Source: an uncultured Sterolibacterium sp. (GTDB taxonomy: Bacteria; Pseudomonadota; Gammaproteobacteria; Burkholderiales; Rhodocyclaceae). From it: a DNA stretch of 64,000 nt. Below the pieces are notes generated by a model. That model was not told the DNA's origin. It worked only from the letters and a program-made list of their open reading frames with translations, and ran no database searches. Below, piece by piece: positions 1-7,758 of the stretch (position 1 is its first letter; the number at the start of each line of letters is the position of its first letter). The position numbers and the translations under genes were made by a program. The stretch covers positions 1-64,000 of the forward strand of contig CAIVDC010000017.1 of NCBI GenBank assembly GCA_903904605.1, read 5' to 3'.

Positions 1-643
1 CGAGCGGCGCGGACACCGAACGACTGACGAACAGATAGACGAAGCCGACGACCAGGACGAGCATCGCCAGGGCGGCCGTCACGACCTTCAGGGTGGCTTC
101 CCTGACGGCGCCATTGATGTTCTTTAGCGAGATATCCATGCTGACGACGCCCATCACCGTGCCTTCGGCTACGTCGTGGCAGCTCAGGCAATTCTTGCCG
201 AGGTATTCCTTGCGCGCCTTGGTCGGGATGACCGCGCGCAGGATCTCCCCCTGGGCGCCCGGCAGCACGGCGAAATAAGGCTGGCCGCTGGCCAGCACCT
301 GCTGCTCGAGCGGGTCGGCCTTTCTGTCGTCGGCCTTGCCCGGTCCAAACTGCTTGTTGACCGCTTCGCCGCGGATCAGGTGTAACGCTCTGACATTTTC
401 GGTTGTTTGAATCTGATCGAGATAGACCGCACGATCGGCGATATTGCCGCTGATCATCATGCCGGTCATCGCCGCCATGGTCATCTGGTTGACGCTCTCC
501 GAGAAGTCGCGCGCCTGCTTGATGCCCATCTCCTGCTGCTGCACCGTCACCCACCAGATGATCCCGGCGAAGGCGATCACCAGCATCACCGCGATGCCGA
601 TCACCAGGCGCAGCCATATTTTAAGGTTGTTGAAAATCTTCAT
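1..643 (-). CDS. Chemoreceptor-like membrane sensor with periplasmic c-heme motif (N-terminal part)
   Basis: The reading frame is open from an ATG at 643 to the window edge, so only about 214 N-terminal residues are visible. It begins with a hydrophobic helix (about residues 11-32), followed by a periplasmic domain, a second membrane helix (about 187-206) and the start of what should be a HAMP segment. The periplasmic domain carries CLSCH at 152-156, a c-type heme attachment motif, in a Cache/PAS-like fold context (the segment ending in GVVSMDISL). Family knowledge: heme-binding periplasmic PAS/Cache domains occur on methyl-accepting chemotaxis proteins and diguanylate cyclases and sense redox state, O2 or NO. 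The output domain lies outside the window, so MCP is likely but not proven. The Shine-Dalgarno sequence is weak. Confidence 0.72.
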   Translation of the reverse strand, partial: MKIFNNLKIWLRLVIGIAVMLVIAFAGIIWWVTVQQQEMGIKQARDFSESVNQMTMAAMTGMMISGNIADRAVYLDQIQTTENVRALHLIRGEAVNKQFGPGKADDRKADPLEQQVLASGQPYFAVLPGAQGEILRAVIPTKARKEYLGKNCLSCHDVAEGTVMGVVSMDISLKNINGAVREATLKVVTAALAMLVLVVGFVYLFVSRSVSAPL

Positions 644-965
644 GATTGCCAAATCCGTTTGGTTGAACGATCGTGGCGTGATCACTGCCTGGTCCGGCCG
701 CGCCGGGCATGGCGCTCAAGGATACGCCCCCGCCGGGAGATAGTCTCAAATCGGCCAGCTCTTGTTAATCCGTGATTCCCGCAGGGAATTGCGGTAACTA
801 CGTAGTCTCGCATCATCGGGGTCTCCGACGGACCGCTCGATGCGGCAGGCATCCATTTGAGCGACAGCGCACAGACCCGACGGGCAATCGGGCTTATATT
901 CACGCAATGATTGCCTGGACCTTGGCAATGAAACGCCGGCGAAGCCGGTTAACTGGAAGCAGCCC
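644..965. other. Intergenic region between divergent genes, with a 10-bp palindrome
   Basis: This 322-bp gap separates the divergent sensor gene and transglutaminase gene. It holds the perfect palindrome ACTACGTAGT at 797-806, a possible regulator site. Short open frames here show no recognisable protein. I see no RNA gene and no clear sigma-70 promoter. Confidence 0.4.
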
Positions 966-1844
966 ATGCCACGTCTAAAATTCTCCATCGAACTCAACTA
1001 TGATATCGACGCACCTGGCTGCGATTTCATATTCAGCATCCATGCAGCGCAAACCCTGCATCAGACCGTCGTAAACGAGTTGCTGGAAATCAGCCAGAAC
1101 CTGTCGTTCAATCTGTACACCGATCCCGTGACGCACACCCGATTCCTGCGCCTCAAGGCGCTTCCCGGCCCGCTGTTGGTGCGTTACGGGGCAACGGTGG
1201 ACATCGATCACTATTGCGCAGCTCCGGAGCAACTCAACGAGGTGCCGGTGGCCAACCTGCCGGGCGCTGTATTGCCCTACGTCTACCCCAGTCGCTATTG
1301 CCAGTCCGACCGGCTGCATCGGCTGGCGGTCAAGGAGTTCGGCCATTTGTGGCACGGTTACGGCCGCGTCCAGGCCATTCGCGACTGGGTGACGAACCGC
1401 GTCACCTTCCTCTCCAATTCCTCCACCGGCACCACGACCGCGGTCGACACCCTGGTCGAAGAGGTCGGCGTGTGCCGTGACTTTGCCCACTTGATGATCG
1501 CCCTTTGCCGTGCGGTCAACATTCCGGCCCGCTTTGCCACCGGCATCGACTACGGCGCTGATCCGGCCCTCGGACCGACCGATTTTCATGCTTATGTTGA
1601 GGTATATCTGGGCGACCGCTGGTATATCTTCGACCCCTCGGGCGTTGCCATTCCGATGGGCTTCGTGCGCTTTGGCACCGGCCGCGACGCGGCCGACGCG
1701 GCCTTTGCCACCATCTTCGGCGGGGTGCGCGGGGCCGCCCCGGTCATGCACATCGAGGCCGTCCCGGATGCGCTGGGGGTGCTGGTCGTGCCGCAACATG
1801 TCCCCTACGCCCTGTCTACCGACGGCCAGTTCGAGCCGGCTTGA
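966..1844 (+). CDS. Transglutaminase-like cysteine peptidase family protein
   Basis: The 292-residue protein has an N-terminal beta-rich region (about 1-130) and a transglutaminase core. The catalytic triad is visible: Cys170 in GVCRDFAHL, His208 in DFHAYVEV and Asp223 in YIFDPSG. Proteins of this kind are usually predicted cytoplasmic proteases or amide-bond hydrolases. They are often encoded with circularly permuted ATP-grasp and alpha-E proteins in a suspected peptide-modification system. A truncated ATP-grasp gene lies 0.8 kb downstream, which fits that association. The start is the ATG at 966 with a GGAAG element upstream; there is no signal peptide. The substrate is unknown. Confidence 0.85.
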   Translation: MPRLKFSIELNYDIDAPGCDFIFSIHAAQTLHQTVVNELLEISQNLSFNLYTDPVTHTRFLRLKALPGPLLVRYGATVDIDHYCAAPEQLNEVPVANLPGAVLPYVYPSRYCQSDRLHRLAVKEFGHLWHGYGRVQAIRDWVTNRVTFLSNSSTGTTTAVDTLVEEVGVCRDFAHLMIALCRAVNIPARFATGIDYGADPALGPTDFHAYVEVYLGDRWYIFDPSGVAIPMGFVRFGTGRDAADAAFATIFGGVRGAAPVMHIEAVPDALGVLVVPQHVPYALSTDGQFEPA

Positions 1845-2094
1845 ACTCGGTACCGTTGCCTGCCCGCGGGTGTCATGGCGCCGGGATTGCGAAACACGGC
1901 AGAGCCGGACATTCGCGCAATGATGCAATCCAGACAAGTCGGACCTGCCTCGTCTGCTTTGCGACATCCGGGCAGACACCCCCTTCAGCCTGCAGGCCCG
2001 GCTTCCCTTCGATGCTACATGGCATGGCTATTGCTGCATCGATGTTGTCAAGCAGCCGAGGAGTGAGTTCCGACTGAAGTGCAAGGAGACGGCG

Positions 2095-2601
2095 ATGGCA
2101 GAAAACTGCGGACAGTATTCGATTACCGATTCGCGAGTTGCTGGCAGAAGACTGCGCAACGACAGGATGGGGCTTTCGAATAATAATGAAGGCCAGCCCG
2201 GCACGTCCTGTGTCGTCTGGTCAGATCGCCTTGAAACGGGACTGCCCCTGATCGATGCGCAACACAAGAGCTTCTTTGAACTGGCCGCCAGCTTCAATGG
2301 CAATGACGACCAGGTCCGCGTGATGAAGTCGTTGGCCATCCTCACCGACTACATCCGCACCCATTTTCGAGCCGAGGAAATATTGATGGCGGCGGCGAAC
2401 TATCCGGGCCTGGAAGCGCATTGCCTCCTGCACGCTCAATTCCGCTACATGCTCAGCGATCTGCTCGGCCGCGCAAGAAAGATGTCGATGGACGAAATCG
2501 CGGCGGAGGTCAGATATTTGATCAACGGATGGTTTTATAACCATATCGTCACCGTGGACTTCGAGTATGTCCCTTTTCTGGTGCCTGTCCAGGCCGCTTG
2601 A
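2095..2601 (+). CDS. Bacteriohemerythrin
   Basis: The protein has 168 residues. The hemerythrin di-iron ligand set is complete: His57, His90, Glu94, His109, His113, His150 and Asp155, with the usual spacing in a four-helix bundle. It binds O2 reversibly at a non-heme di-iron centre and may act in O2 delivery or sensing. A strong AAGGAG at 2083-2088 supports the ATG at 2095, giving a poorly structured 40-residue N-terminal extension before the bundle. An internal ATG at 2167 would give a more usual length. The gene sits between the transglutaminase and the truncated ATP-grasp gene. Confidence 0.88.
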   Translation: MAENCGQYSITDSRVAGRRLRNDRMGLSNNNEGQPGTSCVVWSDRLETGLPLIDAQHKSFFELAASFNGNDDQVRVMKSLAILTDYIRTHFRAEEILMAAANYPGLEAHCLLHAQFRYMLSDLLGRARKMSMDEIAAEVRYLINGWFYNHIVTVDFEYVPFLVPVQAA

Positions 2602-2633
2602 CGAGCGCCTCTGGAATCTTGCAGCGCTGATCA

Positions 2634-3281
2634 ATGAACCTCAACCTGGAAAATTACGCCTCGGGCAGCGCCTTCGACGAGTTGATCGACTGCTGCGGCC
2701 GGCCCAGGCCTGCCGCCAAAGCGATACTCGACTACCTCGGGACGCTCGACATCGCACAGATTCACACACGGCGTACCGCCGTCGAGGCCGCGATCCTGAC
2801 CATGGGCATCACGTTCACCATCTATGACGATGGCGGGAACATTGATCGGGCATGGCCTTTTGATATCGTTCCGCGGGTCATGGAGTTCGGCGAATGGCGT
2901 CGCATCGAACGCGGGCTCAAGCAGCGTCTGACTGCACTGAATCTGTTTATCGACGACATCTACAACAAGCAGTCGGTAACCAAGGACGGGATTTTCCCGG
3001 CCGAGGTGCTGGCGGGATCGAAGAACTTCCGACCGCAGTGCTCGGGCATCAAGCCCCCGTTTGGTGTCTGGGCCCATGTCTGCGGCACCGATCTGGTGCG
3101 TGATACGGATGGAACGGTGTACGCGCTGGAAGACAACCTCAGGCTGCCCTCGGGCGTTGCCTACATGCTCGAGAACAGGATGCTGATGAAGCGTCTCTTT
3201 CCCGAGATGTTCGAACTCTGCGAAATTCTGCCGGTTGACGACAGCCGGAAAGCGGTTGCCCATCCCGTCGCCGGACTATAG
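2634..3281 (+). pseudogene. Circularly permuted ATP-grasp protein (DUF404/DUF407 type), C-terminally truncated
   Basis: The 215 visible residues match the N-terminal half of circularly permuted ATP-grasp type 2 proteins, with landmarks such as FGVWAHVCGTDLVRD, LEDNLRLPSGV and YMLENRMLMKRLFPE. Family members run to roughly 470-500 residues. Here homology stops just after the PVDD segment and the frame ends within 11 codons, 78 bases before the ABC ATPase gene. No continuation is visible in another frame. The C-terminal half, with much of the ATP-binding core, appears deleted, so the product is probably inactive. Intact homologues act with transglutaminase-like and alpha-E proteins. The neighbouring transglutaminase suggests a decayed copy of that locus. 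Confidence 0.75.
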
Positions 3282-3359
3282 ACTGCCAGCCAGCCATCAC
3301 GCGTTGACCGGCTGCTCCCCTTTCATCGCTGCGCGCCAGCTTGCCGACTACCCACTGCC

Positions 3360-4046
3360 ATGCTCGTTCTGCAAGGTGTCTCCAAGACCTACCCCGGTGC
3401 CGCATCGCGGACCGTGCTCGCCGGAATCGATCTGGCGCTGGCCTCGGGGGAGTACGTGGCGATCATGGGCGAATCGGGTGTCGGCAAGTCGACCCTGCTC
3501 AACCTGATCGCCGGCCTGGAGCGTCCCGATCGCGGCAGCATCCTCTTCGACGGGCAGGAAATCTCCGCGCTCCCCGATGATGCGGCAACCTTGCTGCGAC
3601 GGCGGGCGATGGGCTTCGTCTTTCAGGCTTTCCACGTCCTGCCGCACCTGTCCGTCGCCCGGAACGTCGCGCTGCCGCTGTTGCTGAACGGCATCGGCAA
3701 GCGCCGGATGCGCGAGCGCGTCGCTGCCGGCCTGGCCGCCGTCGGCCTGGCCGGACGCGGGGAGAGCATGCCGCGGCAGCTTTCCGGAGGTGAGCTGCAG
3801 CGGGTGGCGATCGCCAGGGCGATCGTGCACCGGCCGAGCCTGCTGCTGGTCGACGAACCGACGGGAAATCTTGATTCGGACACTGCCGGCAAGATCCTGC
3901 GCCTGCTGCGCGATCAGTTGCACGCCAGCGGAGCGGCCGGCATCCTGGTGACCCATTCGCTGGCCGCGGCCAGGACCGCCGAGCGGATTCTCCGGCTTAC
4001 CCCGACGGGACTGGAACCGCATGCCGATTCCGATCGTGAAGAATAG
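3360..4046 (+). CDS. ABC transporter ATP-binding protein, LolD/MacB type
   Basis: This 228-residue nucleotide-binding subunit has a Walker A GESGVGKST (about 40-48), signature LSGGE, Walker B LLLVDEPTGNLD and an H-loop THS. The GNLD sequence after Walker B is typical of the MacB/LolD/FtsE group, which works with FtsX-like permeases. Such a permease follows 3 bases downstream. Together they form a mechanotransmitting exporter or lipoprotein/lipid-releasing complex of the inner membrane. No good ribosome site precedes the ATG; the start was chosen because homologues begin at this point (LVLQGVSKTY). Confidence 0.92.
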   Translation: MLVLQGVSKTYPGAASRTVLAGIDLALASGEYVAIMGESGVGKSTLLNLIAGLERPDRGSILFDGQEISALPDDAATLLRRRAMGFVFQAFHVLPHLSVARNVALPLLLNGIGKRRMRERVAAGLAAVGLAGRGESMPRQLSGGELQRVAIARAIVHRPSLLLVDEPTGNLDSDTAGKILRLLRDQLHASGAAGILVTHSLAAARTAERILRLTPTGLEPHADSDREE

Positions 4047-4049
4047 ACG

Positions 4050-6575
4050 GTGAAGCCGCTGCCAGGCCTACTCGCGACGATGCTGTTCAGCGAACTGCGC
4101 ACGCATACGGCGCGCAGCGCGATGGCCATCGTCGCCATCGCCATCGGCGTGGCGATGGCTTATGCGGTTCATCTCATCAACGAATCGGCGACCGGCGAGT
4201 TTGAGCGAACGGTTCGCTCGTTGATGGGCAATGCCGATCTGGAAATTCGCGGCACGGAAGCGGGCTTCAGCGAGTCCGTCTACCCGCTGGTGGCAAGGCT
4301 GGCCGAAGTCGGGACGGCGAGCCCGTCCGTCGCCGTCGAGGCGAGACTATCCGGTCGTGCCGATCCGCTGAAAATCGTCGGCGTCGATGTGTTTCGCGCT
4401 GCCGCCGTGCAGCCCGGCTTGATCGGCCGACCGGAAGGGGGCAGGGCGGGCGCCCTGCCGTTGCTCGAAGACGATGCGATCTTCCTTTCGCCGGTAGCGC
4501 TCCGCTGGCTCGGCGCCAAACCTGGGGACCCGCTGCATGTTCAGGTCGGGCTGGAAACGCGCACGCTCCGGATCAGGGGCACGCTGGCCGCGACCGGCGA
4601 GGGCCTGCGCCTGGGCGTCATGGACATCGGCGCGGCGCAGTCCTGTTTCGAGCGGCTGGGAATGCTCCAGCAGATCGACCTCAGCTTGCGCCCCGGGACC
4701 GATGCAGAGGCGTTCCGCGCGCGCTTGTCGCGCCTCCTGCCGGCAGGCGTTTTCGTCAGCACGCCGGCTGAAACAGTGCGGCGCAGTTCCGACCTGTCGC
4801 GCGCCTATCGGGTCAATCTGACCGTCCTGGCGCTGGTGGCGCTGTTCACCGGGGCGTTCCTGGTCTTTTCGAGCCAGGCGCTCGCCGTCATGCGGCGGCG
4901 CGGCCAGTTCGCCTTGCTTCGCGTACTGGGGCTCAGGCAAGGCGAACTGCTGCGCCTGATTCTGGCCGAAGCCGCGCTGCAGGGGGCGCTCGGTGCCTGC
5001 CTGGGACTCGGTCTCGGTTACCTGGTGGCGGGCGCGACCCTGGCCTGGGCAGGCAGCGATCTGGGCGCCGGCTACTTCAAGGGCGTGGCGCCTCAAGTGC
5101 ATTTCGATGCCGCGGCGGCCCTGCTCTTTGGCCTGCTCGGGCTTGCTTCCGCCGTCCTCGGCAGCGTGGCGCCGGCTGTCGAAGCGGCGCGCGCGTCGCC
5201 CGCGCAGGCGCTGAGGGCGGGCGATGAAGCGGCCGCGCCGCGCGGCTTGAGATCGGTCGCACCGGGCATCGTGGCCATCGCAGCCGGCGCCGCGCTCAGT
5301 TTCCTGCCGCCGATCGACGACGTGCCCATCGCCGGCTATCTGGCGATCGCCCTGCTGCTGACCGGCGGTATCGCACTTGTGCCGCGCCTGGCCAGGGTCT
5401 TGTTCGCCCGCCTGCCCGACAGCCGCCACGTTCCGCTGCATCTGGCATCGACCCAGTTAAGCGGCTCGCCCGGCCGCGCCGCCATCGGCCTTGCCGGGAT
5501 TCTGGCGAGCTTCAGCCTGATGGTGGCGATGGCCATCATGGTGGCCAGCTTTCGCACCTCCTTCGATCAGTGGCTGACCGTGGCGCTGCCGGCCGATCTC
5601 TATCTGCGCGCCGGCAGTGCCGGCGACACCGCCTATTTTTCCCCGGCCGACCAGCGCAACATCGCGGCGACGCCGGGTTTGCAGCGGGTCGAATTCCAGC
5701 GCTCCCTGCCCGTCTCGCTCGATCCTGAGCGACCGCCCGTGATGCTGATCGGACGCAGCATCGATGCCGCCGATCCGGCATCCCGCCTTGCCCTGGTCGG
5801 TACGCCGCGGCACCCCCGTTCGGGCGAACCGCCGCCGGTGTGGGTCAGCGAGGCCATGGTGGATCTATACGGGTATGCGCTCGGGCAGCAGGTGTTCCTG
5901 CCGCTCGGGGGGCGCCGGGTTGCCGTGACCGTAGCCGGCGTCTGGCGCGACTATGCGCGCCAGCAGGGCGCGGTCGTCATCGAGCGGCAGGACCTCGCCC
6001 GCTTCACCGGCGACGAGACCGCCAACGATGCGGCGCTATGGCTGCTGCCCGGCAGCGGTCTGGCCGCCACGGAACAGTGGTTGCGGCAGCGTCTGGCCAA
6101 TGGCGATCGCGTCGTTTATTCCAGCCCGGGAGAGATCCGTGCGCGCAGCCTGAAGATCTTCGATCGCAGCTTTGCCGTCACCTATCTGCTCGAAGCCGTG
6201 GCCATCGTCATCGGTCTGGCCGGCATCGCGGTCAGCTTCGGCGGGCAGGCGCTCGCGCGCACTCGCGAGTTCGGCATGCTGCGACACATCGGCGTCAGCC
6301 GCGCTCAGATCGGCGCCATGCTGGCGCTGGAAGGCGCGCTGCTGGCAATGCTCGGCGTCGCCGCCGGCCTGATTCTCGGCGGAGCGGTGGCGCTGATCCT
6401 GGTGCGCGTCGTAAACCCCCAGTCCTTTCACTGGACGATGAACATGAGTCTGCCCTGGCAGCTGATTTCCACGGTGGCCATCGTCCTGGTCGCTGCGTCG
6501 GCGGCCACCGCGACCTGGGCCGGGCGGCGCGCCATGGCAACGGGTGCGGTGAGAGCCGTACGGGAGGACTGGTGA
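4050..6575 (+). CDS. FtsX-like ABC transporter permease with two FtsX domains
   Basis: The 841-residue protein starts at GTG, three bases after the ATPase gene. It has a first membrane helix near residues 20-40, a large periplasmic domain, three helices in the first FtsX domain (about 255-385), further central helices and a periplasmic part, then a second FtsX domain with three helices (about 715-835). One polypeptide with both halves resembles the YbbP-type (duplicated FtsX) permeases rather than split LolC/LolE. The substrate cannot be read from the sequence. Its overlap with the AttH/CrtC-like gene suggests the three act as one export or lipid-handling unit at the cell envelope. Confidence 0.9.
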   Translation: MKPLPGLLATMLFSELRTHTARSAMAIVAIAIGVAMAYAVHLINESATGEFERTVRSLMGNADLEIRGTEAGFSESVYPLVARLAEVGTASPSVAVEARLSGRADPLKIVGVDVFRAAAVQPGLIGRPEGGRAGALPLLEDDAIFLSPVALRWLGAKPGDPLHVQVGLETRTLRIRGTLAATGEGLRLGVMDIGAAQSCFERLGMLQQIDLSLRPGTDAEAFRARLSRLLPAGVFVSTPAETVRRSSDLSRAYRVNLTVLALVALFTGAFLVFSSQALAVMRRRGQFALLRVLGLRQGELLRLILAEAALQGALGACLGLGLGYLVAGATLAWAGSDLGAGYFKGVAPQVHFDAAAALLFGLLGLASAVLGSVAPAVEAARASPAQALRAGDEAAAPRGLRSVAPGIVAIAAGAALSFLPPIDDVPIAGYLAIALLLTGGIALVPRLARVLFARLPDSRHVPLHLASTQLSGSPGRAAIGLAGILASFSLMVAMAIMVASFRTSFDQWLTVALPADLYLRAGSAGDTAYFSPADQRNIAATPGLQRVEFQRSLPVSLDPERPPVMLIGRSIDAADPASRLALVGTPRHPRSGEPPPVWVSEAMVDLYGYALGQQVFLPLGGRRVAVTVAGVWRDYARQQGAVVIERQDLARFTGDETANDAALWLLPGSGLAATEQWLRQRLANGDRVVYSSPGEIRARSLKIFDRSFAVTYLLEAVAIVIGLAGIAVSFGGQALARTREFGMLRHIGVSRAQIGAMLALEGALLAMLGVAAGLILGGAVALILVRVVNPQSFHWTMNMSLPWQLISTVAIVLVAASAATATWAGRRAMATGAVRAVREDW

Positions 6576-7642
6576 ACAAGCGGGGATGGCTGGCGCTGCT
6601 GGCATTGGCTGGTCTGACGGCGTTCGCCGCGGCGCCCGATTATCCCCCGGTGTTGCCCGGCCGGCCCCTGAGCTTTCCGCGCGATCACGGCGCCCATCCG
6701 GAATACCGGATCGAGTGGTGGTACGTCACCGGCTGGCTGGATACGGGCAGCGGCGAGCCGCTCGGTTTCCAGGTGACCTTCTTCCGTTCCAGGCCTAACC
6801 TTGCCCAGGGTCAGCCGAGCCGCTTTGCCCCGAATCAGTTGCTCTTCGCCCATGCCGCGCTGAGCGATCCCACGCTGGGTCATCTCCTCCACGAGCAGCG
6901 TTCCGCGCGCGCCGGCTTCGGCCTGGCCGAGGCGGAAACAGGCGATACCGATGTCCATATCGACGACTGGTCGCTGCGGCGCGGAGCCGACGGTCCTTAC
7001 CGCATCCGCATCGGCGGACGGGAAATGCAGATCGATCTGAGCCTGAAGCCGACCCAGCCGGTCTTGCCGCAGGGTGACGGCGGGTACAGCCGCAAGGGGC
7101 CGCAAGCCGGCGAGGCCAGCTACTACTACAGCCAGCCCCATCTCGAGGTGAGCGGCACGGTCGCTCGCGACGGCAGAAAGCAGGGCGTAAGGGGAACGGC
7201 ATGGCTCGATCACGAATGGTCCACGGCGATGCTGCCGAAGAACGCCGTCGGCTGGGACTGGATCGGCATCAATCTCGACGACGGCGGAGCGCTGATGGCT
7301 TTCCGCATTCGCGATGGCGACGGCCGTTCCTTGTGGACTCATGCCAGCCATCGGCGCGCAGACGGCGGCCAGGCGGCCATCGCCGGCAAGCCCGTGACTC
7401 TCGCGCCGATCCGTTTCTGGCGTTCTCCGCGGACAGGGGCCCGGTATCCGGTGGCGATGCATTTTGCCGCCGGCGGCCTGGCGTTCGATCTCGTCCCGCT
7501 GCAGGACGACCAGGAACTCGATGCCCGATCGAGCACCGGCAACGTTTACTGGGAGGGCGCCGTGACGGCGCTGAGCGGCGGCCAGCCCCTGGGCAGGGGA
7601 TACATGGAACTCACCGGATATTATCTGCCGCTCGGACTGTAG
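6572..7642 (+). CDS. AttH/CrtC-like lipocalin-fold envelope protein
   Basis: The gene starts at a GTG overlapping the permease stop (GTGA), with GGGAGG at 6562-6567. The 356-residue product begins with a short hydrophobic secretion signal (about 3-20). It has the hallmarks of the AttH / carotenoid 1,2-hydratase-like family: EWWYVTGWL near the N-terminus, YYYSQPHLEVSG in the middle, then AWLDHEWS and GWDWIGINLDDG. Databases often label such proteins carotenoid hydratase, but no carotenoid genes are visible. The link to an FtsX-type ABC system is a recurrent arrangement and points to a periplasmic partner of that transporter. Enzymatic activity is unproven. Confidence 0.82.
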   Translation: MNKRGWLALLALAGLTAFAAAPDYPPVLPGRPLSFPRDHGAHPEYRIEWWYVTGWLDTGSGEPLGFQVTFFRSRPNLAQGQPSRFAPNQLLFAHAALSDPTLGHLLHEQRSARAGFGLAEAETGDTDVHIDDWSLRRGADGPYRIRIGGREMQIDLSLKPTQPVLPQGDGGYSRKGPQAGEASYYYSQPHLEVSGTVARDGRKQGVRGTAWLDHEWSTAMLPKNAVGWDWIGINLDDGGALMAFRIRDGDGRSLWTHASHRRADGGQAAIAGKPVTLAPIRFWRSPRTGARYPVAMHFAAGGLAFDLVPLQDDQELDARSSTGNVYWEGAVTALSGGQPLGRGYMELTGYYLPLGL

Positions 7643-7758
7643 CGCGCCTTCGACGCCGGCTGCACGGAGTCGAGCCGGAGCGGGTTTGCGAGAGTAGAAT
7701 TGCCAAATGCATAAATGGCTGCCGGCCTTGCCGGCCAGAGTCTTGGATCGCGTAATCC

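Noticed and set aside
6572..7642. Carotenoid 1,2-hydratase function for the AttH/CrtC-like gene
   Set aside because: No carotenoid genes are in the window and the gene is coupled to an ABC exporter; the name reflects fold similarity only.
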